Positions 20,695 to 30,420 are shown, numbered from the stretch's first letter. The stretch: DNA of 64,000 bases from Streptomyces atroolivaceus (GCF_000717025.1 NZ_JNXG01000002.1:372001-436000); one strand, 5' to 3'. Translations and numbers: made by a program. The notes: generated by a model from the letters alone, not told the origin.

Positions 20695-22269
20695 GTGCTC
20701 GATATCAGCGCATCCGTGATGCAGTTCCTTCTGGCGTTCATCGTCGTCGCCCCGCTCCTGGGAGCGGTCGCCGCGCTGCTGCCCGCCCCGCCCGGGCTCA
20801 AGGGCAGGAACCCCGGCCAGGCCGTGCTCCGCCACGGCGTGACCGTCACCGGTGCCGTGCTCCTCGCCGCCCTCGTCCTGGCCGCCGGCTTCGACCACGA
20901 CCACCCGTCGAAGATGCAGGCCACGACGGACATCAGCTGGATCCCGGCGCTCGACGTCCGGATCCACCTCGGCACCGACGGCATCTCGCTCCCCCTCCTC
21001 GTGCTCACCGCGCTGCTGACCTTCCTCTGCGCGCTCCACAGCTACTTCAAGCCCCCCGCGGGCCCGTCCCCGAAGGCCTTGGTAGCTCTCGTCCTCGTCC
21101 TCGAGTCCGGCACCCTCGCGACCTTCGCCGTCCTCGACCTGCTGCTGTTCTTCCTGGCCTTCGAGATGGTCCTCATCCCGATGTACTTCCTCATCGCCCG
21201 CTGGGGCGGCGACCGGAAGCAGCCCGCCGCCTGGAAGTTCATCCTCTACACGCTGCTCGGCTCCGTGATCATGCTGCTGGGGCTGCTCCTCATCGGTCTG
21301 AAGAGCGGCACCTTCGACATGGTGGCACTCGCTACTGACAACGGCCGCGGTCTCACCACATCCGTGCAGGTCATCGCCGTATTGGCGGTCGGTGTCGGCC
21401 TGGCCGTGAAGACCCCGATGTGGCCCCTGCACAGCTGGCTGCCCGACGCCCACACCGCGGCCCCGACCGTCGGCTCCGTCCTCCTCGCCGGCGTACTCCT
21501 GAAGATGGGTACGTACGGATTCGTCCGCATCCTGCTCCCCGTCACCCCCGACGGGATGCAGACCTTCGCGCCGTATCTGGCCGCCTTCGCCGTGGTCGGG
21601 ATCATCTACGGATCCCTCGCCTGCCTCGCCCTCGCCCGCCCCGGCGCCAAGGGCGACCTGAAGCGCCTGATCGCCTACTCCTCCGTGGGCCACATGGGCT
21701 TCGTGCTCCTCGGCATCGCGACGATGACCCCCACCGGGGTGAACGGCGCGCTCTTCGCGAACATCGCCCACGGCCTCATCACAGGCCTGCTGTTCTTCCT
21801 GGTCGGAGCCATCAAGGACCGCTACGGCACGGCGGACCTCGACACCCTCTCCGGCGCCACCGGTGCCGCTCTGTACGGCCGCGCCCCCCGGCTCGGCGGC
21901 CTCCTCGCGTTCGCCGCCGTGGCCTCACTCGGGCTCCCCGGCCTCGCCGGGTTCTGGGGCGAGATGCTCACGCTGTTCGGCGCGTTCGACCCCGCCGAAG
22001 GGCTCAGCCGCCCCGCCTTCCTCACCTTCATGGCCATCGGCGCCCTCGGCACCCTGCTCACGGCCGCGTACATGCTCATCGTCGTACGCCGCGTCTGCAT
22101 GGGCGAGCACCGTGATCAGCCGCAGCCGGTCGCCGACATCCAGCACCACGAGTTCGCCGCCTGGACCCCGCTCGCCGCCCTGACCGTCCTCGCCGGACTC
22201 TGGCCCGCCGTCCTCCTCGGCCTCACCGACCCGGCCGTGCAGAAGCTCCTCGCAGGAGGCAAGTCGTGA
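20695..22269 (+). CDS. nuoM: NADH-quinone oxidoreductase-like subunit M, proton channel
   Basis: 524 residues with 14 or so hydrophobic helices. FFLAFEMVLIPMYFLIARWG, KTPMWPLHSWLPDAHTAAPTVGSVLLAGVLLKMGTYG in pieces, and GDLKRLIAYSSVGHMGFV mark NuoM. GTG start three bases after the nuoL stop; GTGA overlap with nuoN. Confidence 0.95.
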   Translation: MLDISASVMQFLLAFIVVAPLLGAVAALLPAPPGLKGRNPGQAVLRHGVTVTGAVLLAALVLAAGFDHDHPSKMQATTDISWIPALDVRIHLGTDGISLPLLVLTALLTFLCALHSYFKPPAGPSPKALVALVLVLESGTLATFAVLDLLLFFLAFEMVLIPMYFLIARWGGDRKQPAAWKFILYTLLGSVIMLLGLLLIGLKSGTFDMVALATDNGRGLTTSVQVIAVLAVGVGLAVKTPMWPLHSWLPDAHTAAPTVGSVLLAGVLLKMGTYGFVRILLPVTPDGMQTFAPYLAAFAVVGIIYGSLACLALARPGAKGDLKRLIAYSSVGHMGFVLLGIATMTPTGVNGALFANIAHGLITGLLFFLVGAIKDRYGTADLDTLSGATGAALYGRAPRLGGLLAFAAVASLGLPGLAGFWGEMLTLFGAFDPAEGLSRPAFLTFMAIGALGTLLTAAYMLIVVRRVCMGEHRDQPQPVADIQHHEFAAWTPLAALTVLAGLWPAVLLGLTDPAVQKLLAGGKS

Positions 22270-23801
22270 CCGTGGCAGCCGACAGCGCAACCGGGGCCGC
22301 AAGCCTCGTCCAGTCCGTCGACTGGCTCGCGATCGCGCCCCCCGTCATCGCGGCGTCCGTGGCCCTGCTCGTCCTCGTCGCGGATCTCTTCGTCGGCGAA
22401 CGGCACAAGCCGCTCCTCGGCTACGGGGCCGTCGCCGGGCTCGTCGCCGCCCTCGCCATGATCGTCCCGCTGCGCGCCGGGGACCGCTCCACCTTCTGCC
22501 TCACCGGCGCGACCCAGGCCTGCAGCTACACCGCCGACCACTTCGCGCTCGTCATCCAGGCCCTCGTGCTCGGCGGGGCCCTGCTCACCGCGCTGCTCTC
22601 GGTCGGCGACACCCGCAGGCTCCCCGCGGGCGAATTCTGGTTCCTCCTCCTGGCCTCCGCCGCAGGTGCCGCACTGCTGCCCGCGGCCCGGGACCTCGCC
22701 ACGCTCGTCGTCGCCCTGGAAGTCGCCTCGCTCCCCGCGTTCGCCCTCGTCGGCATCAAGCGCGGCGACCGCCGGTCCTCCGAAGCTGCGCTGAAGTTCT
22801 TCCTCTCCTCCGTCGTCGCCACCGCCGTCATGCTCATGGGCGTCAGCTTCGTCTACGCGACCACCGGCACCATGCACCTCACCGAGATCGCCGCCCGCCT
22901 CGACGAGGTACCGGCCGGGTTCTCCACCCTCGCCGGGGCGGGTGTCGCCCTCACCCTCGTGGGCTTCGCCTTCAAGACGGCCGCCGCGCCGTTCCACTTC
23001 TGGGTCCCCGACACCTACGTGGGAGCACCGCTCCCCATCGCCGCCTACCTCTCGGTCGTCGGCAAGGCGGTCGGCTTCTCCGGTCTCATCCTCGTCACGG
23101 TGATCGGTTTCCCGTCGTACGCCGACGTCTGGGGACCGGCCCTGGCCGTCCTCGCCGCGCTCACCATGACCGTCGGCAACCTCGCCGCACTCCGGCAGAC
23201 CGCGACCCGCGCCCGAAGCGCCGTACGGCTCCTCGCATGGTCGTCAGTGGGCCAGGCCGGCTACCTCCTCGTCCCGATCGCCGCCGCCGCGTACTCCAGT
23301 GACGTCCAGATCGGCTCGACCGTGGCCTACGCGCTCATGTACGCGGTGGTGAACCTGGGGGCCTTCGCGGTGGCCGCCCTCGTCGCCCGCAGCCGCCCGG
23401 GCAACCGGCTCAGCGACTACCGCGGCCTGTACGCCACCCGGCCCCTGGCCGCGCTCGCCATGGGCTTCTTCCTGCTCTGTCTGGCGGGCCTGCCGCCCGG
23501 CATCATCGGTCTCTTCGCCAAGGTCACGGTGTTCTCCTCGGCCGTCGACGCCGGGCTCGGCTGGCTCGCCGTCGTCATGGCCGTCAACGTGGTGATCGCG
23601 CTGTACTACTACCTCCGGTGGACCGCCGCACTCTTCACGGCCCCTGTGCCCGGTACCACCGCCGAGGAGGAGCCCTCCGCGCGCGAACACCGGGTCCCGG
23701 CCCCGCTCACGCTGGCGATCGCCCTCACCGCCGTCGCAGGGATCGCGCTGTCCGGCGCCCCTCAGCTCGTCCTCCGCTTCGCCGCCGTCAGCCTCTTCTG
23801 A
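22266..23801 (+). CDS. nuoN: NADH-quinone oxidoreductase-like subunit N, proton channel
   Basis: 511 residues, 14 predicted helices. VVALEVASLPAFALVGIKR, FKTAAAPFHFWVPDTYVGAP and ARSAVRLLAWSSVGQAGYLLVPIAA are the NuoN counterparts of the antiporter motifs, with the charged residues retained. Last gene of the operon; the next gene, mscL, begins 116 bases later behind its own leader. With this gene the set is A, B, C, H-N; subunits D, E, F and G are not encoded here. Confidence 0.95.
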   Translation: MTVAADSATGAASLVQSVDWLAIAPPVIAASVALLVLVADLFVGERHKPLLGYGAVAGLVAALAMIVPLRAGDRSTFCLTGATQACSYTADHFALVIQALVLGGALLTALLSVGDTRRLPAGEFWFLLLASAAGAALLPAARDLATLVVALEVASLPAFALVGIKRGDRRSSEAALKFFLSSVVATAVMLMGVSFVYATTGTMHLTEIAARLDEVPAGFSTLAGAGVALTLVGFAFKTAAAPFHFWVPDTYVGAPLPIAAYLSVVGKAVGFSGLILVTVIGFPSYADVWGPALAVLAALTMTVGNLAALRQTATRARSAVRLLAWSSVGQAGYLLVPIAAAAYSSDVQIGSTVAYALMYAVVNLGAFAVAALVARSRPGNRLSDYRGLYATRPLAALAMGFFLLCLAGLPPGIIGLFAKVTVFSSAVDAGLGWLAVVMAVNVVIALYYYLRWTAALFTAPVPGTTAEEEPSAREHRVPAPLTLAIALTAVAGIALSGAPQLVLRFAAVSLF

Positions 23802-23917
23802 CCGCCTCCGGCCGGTTTGCCCGCGGAGCCGCGCACAGGGCATGGTCATGCGTGCACGCGTCACGTACATGAGCGCGCGAGACAAGCACGCAAGCAGAGC
23901 GCAGAGGAGCCAGAGCG

Positions 23918-24382
23918 GTGCTGAACGGGTTCAAGGACTTCATCCTCCGCGGGAACGTCGTCTCGATGGCCATCGGCCTCGCCGTCGGGGCCGCCTTCAC
24001 CGCCGTGGTCACCGGCTTCAGCAACGCGTTCATCGTGCCGCTGATCGGCCTCGTCACCCGCGGCACCGGAGACTTCAGCAAGGCGTCCTACAGCGTCGAC
24101 GGAGTGACGTTCCCCTACGGCCTCTTCGTCAGCGCCGCCATCGCCTTCCTCATCACCGCCGCGGTCCTCTACTTCCTGGTCGTCCTCCCCATGGCCAAGG
24201 TCCAGAACCGCTTCACGACCAAGGAGGAGGAGGAGAAGGCCGGCATCAAGGCAGCCCTCCGCGACTGCCCCCGCTGCTTCGCCGAGATCCCCTCCGTCGC
24301 CTCCCGCTGCGCCCACTGCACCAGCGACGTCGAGCCGGACGCCGAAGCACGCGCGCTCGCAGGGCTCCCCGTCCAGCGCTGA
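23918..24382 (+). CDS. mscL: Large-conductance mechanosensitive channel with zinc-ribbon-like tail
   Basis: 154 residues. Residues 1-90 are MscL: FKDFILRGNVVSMAIGLAVG (amphipathic N-terminus and TM1) and YGLFVSAAIAFLITAAVLYFLV (TM2). After the cytoplasmic helix the C-terminus has DCPRCFAEIPSVASRCAHC, a CxxC-N12-CxxC pair that looks like a small zinc ribbon, absent from E. coli MscL. GTG start with a GAGGAG site. A terminator hairpin follows at 24439-24464. Confidence 0.92.
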   Translation: MLNGFKDFILRGNVVSMAIGLAVGAAFTAVVTGFSNAFIVPLIGLVTRGTGDFSKASYSVDGVTFPYGLFVSAAIAFLITAAVLYFLVVLPMAKVQNRFTTKEEEEKAGIKAALRDCPRCFAEIPSVASRCAHCTSDVEPDAEARALAGLPVQR

Positions 24383-24438
24383 CCCGGCTGCCGCAGGCCC
24401 TCACAGGCCCACGCAGGCCCACCCACCCGTACGGCCCA

Positions 24439-24464
24439 GGGGCGGATCCACCCGGATCCGCCCC
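24439..24464 (+). terminator. mscL terminator
   Basis: GGGGCGGATCC / GGATCCGCCCC, an 11-bp perfect stem with a four-base loop, followed by TTCTG. It is preceded by four CAGGCCC copies (24393-24420). Confidence 0.75.
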
Positions 24465-24536
24465 TTCTGCCTGTGCCCCCGGCCACCTCGCACAAGGGAA
24501 CTAGCTTCCTTCGCCTCGCGTTGACCAGTACGGGAG

Positions 24537-24556
24537 GCTCCACTGGGGAGTGGAGC
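24537..24556. promoter_or_regulatory. Perfect inverted repeat in the htpX upstream region
   Basis: GCTCCACT-GGGG-AGTGGAGC, 46 bases before the htpX start and just downstream of a TTGACC hexamer (24521-24526). It may be an operator or a 5'-UTR hairpin. It matches neither the CIRCE nor the HAIR heat-shock operator consensus. Confidence 0.4.
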
Positions 24557-24602
24557 ACCACCGAGCAAGGGTTCCCCTGCTGCACCACTTGGAGGGCGTA
24601 CC

Positions 24603-25466
24603 GTGCACCGCCGGCACAACGGGCTGAAAACCGCTGTACTGCTCGGGGGCCTCTCGGCCCTCATCATCGTCATAGGCAGCTTCTTCGGACGGACCGGCCT
24701 GATCGTGGCCCTTCTCGTCGCGCTCGCCACCAACGCCTACGCTTACTGGAACAGCGACAAGCTCGCCCTGCGCGCCATGAGGGCGCGCCCGGTCAGCGAA
24801 TTCGAGGCGCCGCAGCTCTACCGCACCGTCCGGGAACTCTCGACGGCGGCTCGCCAGCCCATGCCCCGGCTCTTCATCTCCCCGACCCAGGCACCCAACG
24901 CCTTCGCCACCGGCCGCAATCCGCGCAACGCCGCCGTGTGCTGCACCGAAGGGATCCTCCAACTGCTCGACGAGCGCGAGCTGCGCGGCGTCCTCGGCCA
25001 CGAGCTGAGCCACGTCTACAACCGCGACATCCTCATCTCGTCCGTCGCGGGCGCCCTCGCCTCGGTCGTCATGTTCCTGGTCAACTTCGCGTGGCTCATC
25101 CCCGTCGGCCGGTCCGACGACGACGACGGCCCGGGCCTCCTCGGCATGCTCCTGATCATGATCCTCGGCCCGCTCGCCGCCTCCGTGATCCAGCTCGCCG
25201 TGAGCCGCTCCCGCGAGTACCAGGCCGACGCGTCCGGGGCTCAGCTCACCGGCGACCCGCTCGCCCTGGCGTCCGCCCTGCGCAAGCTCGACGCCGGGAC
25301 CAAACAGCTTCCGCTCCCGCCCGAACCACGGATCGAGACCGCGAGTCACATGATGATCGCGAACCCGTTCCGTCCCGGCCAGGGCATGTCCAAGATGTTC
25401 TCCACCCACCCGCCCATGGCTGAACGCATCTCCCGACTCGAGCAGATGGCAGGGTACCGACCGTGA
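24603..25466 (+). CDS. htpX: Zinc metalloprotease HtpX
   Basis: 287 residues of the M48B family. Two N-terminal hydrophobic helices, then the zinc motif HELSH (His133, Glu134, His137) in [16 protein letters not shown], two further hydrophobic segments, and the third ligand in [11 protein letters not shown] (about residue 206). The C-terminal [17 protein letters not shown] is the family signature. It degrades misfolded membrane proteins from the cytoplasmic side. GTG start behind GGAGG; the stop overlaps the yccF GTG. Confidence 0.95.
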   Translation: MHRRHNGLKTAVLLGGLSALIIVIGSFFGRTGLIVALLVALATNAYAYWNSDKLALRAMRARPVSEFEAPQLYRTVRELSTAARQPMPRLFISPTQAPNAFATGRNPRNAAVCCTEGILQLLDERELRGVLGHELSHVYNRDILISSVAGALASVVMFLVNFAWLIPVGRSDDDDGPGLLGMLLIMILGPLAASVIQLAVSRSREYQADASGAQLTGDPLALASALRKLDAGTKQLPLPPEPRIETASHMMIANPFRPGQGMSKMFSTHPPMAERISRLEQMAGYRP

Positions 25467-25855
25467 AGACAATCCTGAACGTCATATGGCTGGTCCTGTG
25501 CGGACTCTGGATGTTCCTCGGCTACATCGCCGCGGGGCTCCTGCTCTGCATCACGATCATCGGCATCCCCTTCGGCGTGGCCGCCTTCCGTATCGGCGTC
25601 TACGCGCTCTGGCCCTTCGGCTACTCCGTGGTCGACCGCCACGACGCCGGAGGCCCCTCCCTCATCGGCAACGTCCTCTGGGTGATCCTGGCGGGCTGGT
25701 GGCTTGCGCTCGGCCACATCTTCACCGGCATCGCCCTGTGCGTCACGATCATCGGCATTCCGCTGGGCATCGCGAACTTCAAGCTCATCCCGGTCTCGCT
25801 CATGCCCTTCGGCAAGGAGATCGTCCGCACGGACCAGCCGTTCGCAACGCGCTAG
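25463..25855 (+). CDS. YccF domain membrane protein
   Basis: 130 residues made of two copies of the YccF module: [23 protein letters not shown]...[14 protein letters not shown] and [19 protein letters not shown]...[14 protein letters not shown]. Four transmembrane helices. The family is widespread but of unknown function. It is translationally coupled to htpX (GTGA), suggesting a shared membrane-stress role (inference). Confidence 0.9.
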   Translation: MKTILNVIWLVLCGLWMFLGYIAAGLLLCITIIGIPFGVAAFRIGVYALWPFGYSVVDRHDAGGPSLIGNVLWVILAGWWLALGHIFTGIALCVTIIGIPLGIANFKLIPVSLMPFGKEIVRTDQPFATR

Positions 25856-25936
25856 CCGGGCAGCCCGGCCGGCAACCGTACCCGCCCCCGCATGCGTCCT
25901 GGCTTGCAGAAACGAGTGACGGGTAGGTACGCGAAC

Positions 25937-26209
25937 ATGAGCATCATCAGTTGGATCATCCTCGGGCTGCTGGCCGGCGCCATAGCCAAGCTGCTCCTGC
26001 CGGGCCGCGACCCCGGAGGCATCATCGGGACTACTCTCATCGGCATCGTGGGCGCCTTCCTCGGCGGCTGGCTGTCGTCCCGCTTCCTCGACCGCCCCAT
26101 CAGCACGGACTTCTACGACACTGCCACCTGGGTGGCGGCCGTCGCCGGATCCCTCGTCCTGCTGATCGCCTACCGGTTGCTGTTCGGCAACTCCCGCGAC
26201 CGCCGCTGA
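25937..26209 (+). CDS. GlsB/YeaQ/YmgE family membrane protein
   Basis: 90 residues, three transmembrane helices with the glycine pattern of the transglycosylase-associated family: ILGLLAGAIAKLLLPGRDPGGIIGTTLIGIVGAFLGGWL. Stress-related in several bacteria, mechanism unknown. The ATG at 25937 is used because the conserved core starts there. Confidence 0.88.
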   Translation: MSIISWIILGLLAGAIAKLLLPGRDPGGIIGTTLIGIVGAFLGGWLSSRFLDRPISTDFYDTATWVAAVAGSLVLLIAYRLLFGNSRDRR

Positions 26210-26244
26210 CCCGCGCGTCCGCACAGCCCCTCCGGACACGGGAA

Positions 26245-26280
26245 CGGGGCAGGCAGTGCCGACCGGCACACCCCGCCCCG
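26245..26280. terminator. Possible bidirectional terminator between convergent genes
   Basis: CGGGGC ... GTGCC-GACC-GGCAC ... GCCCCG, a stem with an internal bulge between the glsB-like gene and yajQ. Confidence 0.45.
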
Positions 26281-26312
26281 CCCGCGACCCGCTGCGCACG
26301 GCAGCGAACCGT

Positions 26313-26801
26313 CTACCGGTAGTTGGCGAACTGCACTGCGAAGTCCAGGTCCTTGCCCTTGATCAGCGCCTGCACCGCCTGCAGGTCGTCCCGGCTCTTG
26401 GAGGTGACCCGCAGTTCGTCACCCTGGACCTGCGCCTTGACGCCCTTCGGCCCCTCATCGCGGATGATCTTCGCCACCTTCTTGGCGTTCTCCTGGGAGA
26501 TGCCCTCCTCGATCGTGGCGAAGATCTTGTACTCCTTGCCGGAGAGCTGCGGCTCGCCCGCGTCCAGCGACTTCAGGGAGATCCCGCGCTTGACCAGCTT
26601 GGACTGGAAGATGTCGAGGATCGCCTTGACCCGCTCCTCGCCGTTCGCCTCCATGAGGATCTTCTCGCCGGACCAGGAGATCGACGCGCCCGTCCCCTTG
26701 AAGTCGAAGCGCTGGGAAATCTCTTTGGCGGCCTGGTTGAGGGCGTTGTCGACCTCCTGCCGCTCGACCTTCGAGACGATGTCGAAACTGGAGTCGGCCA
26801 T
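26313..26801 (-). CDS. yajQ: YajQ family nucleotide-binding protein
   Basis: 162 residues. Begins [23 protein letters not shown] and contains [24 protein letters not shown] and [10 protein letters not shown], the full YajQ pattern of two ferredoxin-like domains. Members bind nucleotides and in some species cyclic-di-GMP. The start at 26801 follows an AAGGAGCC site. Convergent with the glsB-like gene. Confidence 0.95.
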   Translation of the reverse strand: MADSSFDIVSKVERQEVDNALNQAAKEISQRFDFKGTGASISWSGEKILMEANGEERVKAILDIFQSKLVKRGISLKSLDAGEPQLSGKEYKIFATIEEGISQENAKKVAKIIRDEGPKGVKAQVQGDELRVTSKSRDDLQAVQALIKGKDLDFAVQFANYR

Positions 26802-26965
26802 GACGTGTGGCTCCTTGCGTCGTATGCGTTGGGTACGGCACAAAGCCTAGCCACCCCCGCCCGCGCCCGGTGCTGATCAACCAGGTGGCGGAGCACCCCT
26901 GGTCATCGGGTATCGTTTACGTCGTCGCCAAGGAGCCCCCAACCGGGATCCGACGCGTCGTTCGA

Positions 26966-27047
<82 letters not shown>

Positions 27048-27055
27048 CACGAACG

Positions 27056-27097
27056 AGAGGGCCCGTGAGCAGCAGAAATGCTGCTCACGGGCCCTCT
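27056..27097 (+). terminator. tRNA-Tyr terminator
   Basis: A perfect 19-bp stem AGAGGGCCCGTGAGCAGCA / TGCTGCTCACGGGCCCTCT with a GAAA loop, followed by TTTC. It starts 9 bases after the tRNA. Confidence 0.9.
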
Positions 27098-27769
27098 TTC
27101 ATGGGCCGGCGCTGATGAGCCCCATACGCGCCGCAAGCACCACTCTGTCTCGCTGGTCTCGCGTGCTGACCAGCTTGTGTGGGGTCGGCGTGGGGCAGAG
27201 TTCGGGCCTACCGCCTGCCCCGCGGGGTCGCCTCGATCCGGGCATGGCCGTCGCCGCGGGCGCCGTCCAGGCACGTGGCACAGACGTGGAAGACAACGGC
27301 CACCCTGGGGCAGGCGCGCTGTGCCACCACCTGAGGTTCCGCAGACCGCCGCGCTGCGCTCCGCGGCGGGGCGCGCCGCCCGGTTGCGCGGCGGGGGCCG
27401 GCCGGCTTTGGGCCGAGTCCACCCCGCCGCGACGTTCACGTGCCGGGGGGACCGGGTGCCGGGTGGGGGCTCTCCAGGCGGAGTACGAGTGCACGCAGGG
27501 CGCGCAGTTCGGCATCCAGTGCCTGCGTGCCTTCGCGGGTGAGGGGGATCCCACGTGCGGGGGCGCCGGGCGGCGTTACCGGCGAGGCGCCGGGCTCGGC
27601 TCGCCCGGTGGACGCACGGGATCGGCCGCGGGGATCGGCCGTACGGCGGTCGGGACGCGCGGTCCCGGCGGCAGCCCCCGGGAGCTCACCGACACACACG
27701 GCGCACGGACACGCACGGGAGCTCCCCGACGCACACAGCTCACGGACACTCACGGCAGCTCACGGGCAC
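27098..27769. other. 670-base region without an intact gene
   Basis: No gene passes both coding and family criteria. On the minus strand at about 27436-27560 a fragment reads LTREGTQALDAELRALRALVLRLES, which resembles the C-terminal helix of MarR/PadR-type regulators, but no DNA-binding part precedes it in any frame. Bases 27690-27780 are a degenerate repeat built on CTCACGG/CACTCACGG. It may be eroded DNA beside the tRNA. Confidence 0.4.
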
Positions 27770-29005
27770 TCACGGCAGTCGCGGCCGTGGTCCGTTCGCC
27801 TGGTCAGGGGTCGGCGTGCGCCCTGCCGGTGGCCGCAGCAGGTAGAGGCCGGCGCAGGTGACCAGGACGGCCATGCACGCGATGAAGACCAGCCCCGCGT
27901 CCTGGAGGCCGATGTGGACCGAGAGGACACCCACCCCGATCACCGGCAGCGAGATGCCCGCGTACGCCACCACGAACAGCGTGGAGATCACCGCGGCCCG
28001 CCGGTCCACGGGTGACGCCGCGGCCACCTGGGACAGGGCGGCCCGGAAGGCCAGGCCCTGGCCTGCCCCGCCGAGGAGCGCGCTCAGCACGACCAGGGGC
28101 AGCAGCTGCCACCACAGTGCGGCCGCGAGCAGCGTCAGCCCGCCGAGGAGCCCGGCGCAGCCCAGTGGCAGTGACCGCCGCTCACCGATCCTGCCCACCG
28201 CCGACTGCCCGGCGATCGAGGCGAAGAAGGCCAGCGCGACGACCAGCCCGCTCACGGCGTGGTTGTCCACGCCGAGGAACTGGGACAGGAACGCCGGACT
28301 GACCGAGGTGAACACCCCGAACAGCGCGAACCCCACGAAGGAGGCGAGCGCCGCCGGCCGGAACACCGCCCGGACCTCGGGCGGCAGCCCGGGCCGCTGC
28401 GGGCGGACGGTGGCCAGGGGGCGCCGCTCGCCCACGGTCTCCTTCAGGCCGGACAGGACGACCGCCGAGACCGCCAGCAGCACCAGGTGCACGACGAACG
28501 GCAGGTACAGCGGCCAGGAGGCGTACTGCGCGAGGAATCCGGCGAGCAGCGGCCCGCAGCCCAGGCCGCCCATGTTGGCCGCCGTCGCCACGAACGAGGC
28601 CCTGGACGAGCCCCTGCCGGGTGCCAGCTCCATGACGTACGCGGTGGCCGCCCCGGTGAACAGCCCGGCCGACAGGCCCGAGAGCAGCCGGCCCGCGTAG
28701 AGCCAGCCCAGAGCGGTGGCGCACAGGAAGCAGACGGCGCTCGCCGCGGCGCAGCCCAGGCCCCACCACAGCACGGGGCGGCGGCCCACCGCGTCGGAGG
28801 CGTTTCCCGCCAGCAGCAGCACTCCGATGACGCCGAAGGCGTACACCGCGTACACGACGGTCACCGTCATCTCGGAGAAGCCGAGTTCGCCCTGGTAGAG
28901 GCTGTAGAGAGGCGTCGGCAGGGTCGTTCCCGCCATGCACACGGCGAACACCGCTCCGCTGAGGTAACAGGGGAGCCAACCTCGGCGATCAAGGCCACCG
29001 TCCAT
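27770..29005 (-). CDS. MFS transporter
   Basis: 411 residues, twelve hydrophobic segments. The loop 2-3 motif NASDAVGRRPVLWWGLG matches the MFS A-motif (G-x-x-x-D-x-x-G-R-R) and MSGxTLPTPLY-like sequence at the N-terminus resembles drug-efflux members. The ATG at 29005 begins MDGGLDRRGW directly before TM1. It is the first intact gene downstream of a decayed response regulator on the same strand. The substrate is unknown. Confidence 0.85.
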   Translation of the reverse strand: MDGGLDRRGWLPCYLSGAVFAVCMAGTTLPTPLYSLYQGELGFSEMTVTVVYAVYAFGVIGVLLLAGNASDAVGRRPVLWWGLGCAAASAVCFLCATALGWLYAGRLLSGLSAGLFTGAATAYVMELAPGRGSSRASFVATAANMGGLGCGPLLAGFLAQYASWPLYLPFVVHLVLLAVSAVVLSGLKETVGERRPLATVRPQRPGLPPEVRAVFRPAALASFVGFALFGVFTSVSPAFLSQFLGVDNHAVSGLVVALAFFASIAGQSAVGRIGERRSLPLGCAGLLGGLTLLAAALWWQLLPLVVLSALLGGAGQGLAFRAALSQVAAASPVDRRAAVISTLFVVAYAGISLPVIGVGVLSVHIGLQDAGLVFIACMAVLVTCAGLYLLRPPAGRTPTPDQANGPRPRLP

Positions 29006-29137
29006 GCGCCCGACGCTATCCCGCAGATGCTCCCGCGGGCCGGAACGCCTCGCGCGGCGGCCCGGACGCCCCGCCGTCGCTCGTCGTCCGGGCTCCGGTG
29101 GCCGGGCGCGCGGAAAGCGGACGGTCACGTGGCGCGG

Positions 29138-29550
29138 CTACGACTCCAGGTACCTCAGGACCGCCAGGATCGGCGGCTGTACCCGTCGGTGTGCGACAGC
29201 TCCAGCTTGTCGAAGATCGCGTTGAGGTTCTTCTCCACGGCACTCACCGAGATGTGCAGGCGCTTCGCGATCGCCGTGTTGGTGAGCCCCTGGGCCAGGG
29301 TTGCGAGGACACTGCGTTCGCGGGGCGTGAGGCGGGCCAGCGGATCTCCGTGTGTGGAGCGGACGACCAGCTGCCGGACCACCTCGGGGTCCAGTGCGGC
29401 GTCACCCTTCCGGATGCGCTCCAGTGCGTCGAGGAACTCCTCGACCTGGGCGACCCGGTCTTCGAGGAGATACCCCACCCCCTCCGCGCCGGTGGCCAAC
29501 AGCTGTGCGGCGTAGTGGCGTTCGATGTGCTGGGACAGAATCAGGACGCC
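29138..29550 (-). pseudogene. Decayed NarL-type response regulator
   Basis: Homology starts abruptly in the middle of a receiver domain (GVLILSQHIERHYAAQLLATGAEGVGYLLEDR) and continues through a complete LuxR helix-turn-helix (LTPRERSVLATLAQGLTNTAIAKRLHISVSAVEKNL). The first 70-80 residues with the phosphorylated Asp are missing. Near the 3' end one lost base shifts the frame: the open frame ends SRRSWRS, while the neighbouring frame gives the expected ILAVLRYLES and a stop at 29138. The usual LLKD is LLED here. Truncated at both ends, so non-functional as a response regulator. Confidence 0.8.
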
Positions 29551-29643
29551 GGCGGGGGCCAACACCGCTGCGGCCCGTGGCCGCGGCGGATCCACCAGGC
29601 CGGCCGGCGGTCGGTGCCGGCGTCCGGGCGTGTCCGGGGCAGG

Positions 29644-30306
29644 TCATGAACTGCGGCGGTGCTGGGCCCGGTCGGAGCCGCGCAGCCGCAGGACCACGTA
29701 CGTCACGACGGCCACGACCACCAGGGCCAGCACCACCTTGGAGGCGACCCCGACGTAGGTCCCCACTGCCTCCCACTGGTCCCCCAGCCAGTAACCGGCC
29801 ATCACCAGCACCGAGTTCCAGATCAGGCTGCCGAGCGTGGTCAGGATGATGAAGACGTGCAGGGGCATGCGCTCCACACCGGCGGGGACCGATATGAGGC
29901 TGCGGAAGATCGGCACCATGCGGCCGAAGAAGACCGCCTTGGTGCCGTGCTTCGCGAACCACTCCTCCGTGCGCACCAGATCCGAGGCCTTCACCAGTGG
30001 CAGCTTCGCCCAGATGGCGTGCATGCGTTCACGTCCCACGCCCGCGCCGATCCAGTAGAGGGCCAGGGCCCCCACGACCGAGCCGAGCGTCGTCCAGAAC
30101 AGGGCGGACGCCAGGCTGAGGACTCCCTGTCCGGCGGCGAACCCGGTCAGCGGCAGGATCACTTCGCTCGGCAGCGGCGGGAAGAGGTTCTCCAGGGCGA
30201 TGGCCAGGCCGGCTCCGGGGCCGCCCATGGCCTCCACGAGCCCGGCGGCCCAGCCGGCGATGCCGCCCGCGGGCTCCTGCTGCATAGCCGAGTGCGTGAG
30301 ATGCAT
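29644..30306 (-). CDS. DedA family membrane protein
   Basis: 220 residues with the DedA (SNARE-associated) pattern: ENLFPPLPSEVILPLTGFAAG, then FGRMVPIFRSLISVPAGVERMP with the essential arginines, and several transmembrane helices. DedA proteins act in lipid-carrier and phospholipid transport across the membrane. The ATG at 30306 is preceded by GGAG at 6 bases. Confidence 0.92.
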   Translation of the reverse strand: MHLTHSAMQQEPAGGIAGWAAGLVEAMGGPGAGLAIALENLFPPLPSEVILPLTGFAAGQGVLSLASALFWTTLGSVVGALALYWIGAGVGRERMHAIWAKLPLVKASDLVRTEEWFAKHGTKAVFFGRMVPIFRSLISVPAGVERMPLHVFIILTTLGSLIWNSVLVMAGYWLGDQWEAVGTYVGVASKVVLALVVVAVVTYVVLRLRGSDRAQHRRSS

Positions 30307-30420
30307 ATGAGTCTCCAAAGTCGGCGGGTCGTCACCCCGGGGCGTGTACCCCGATCACCCTCCACGTTAGAAACCGCAGCTCAACGGCGGTATGCGGACG
30401 GCCGTCCGGTCCGGTGCGGC

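Noticed and set aside
27115..27861. Open frames on both strands after tRNA-Tyr
   Set aside because: Low-complexity Arg/Pro/Gly translations with no recognised domains and no ribosome sites.
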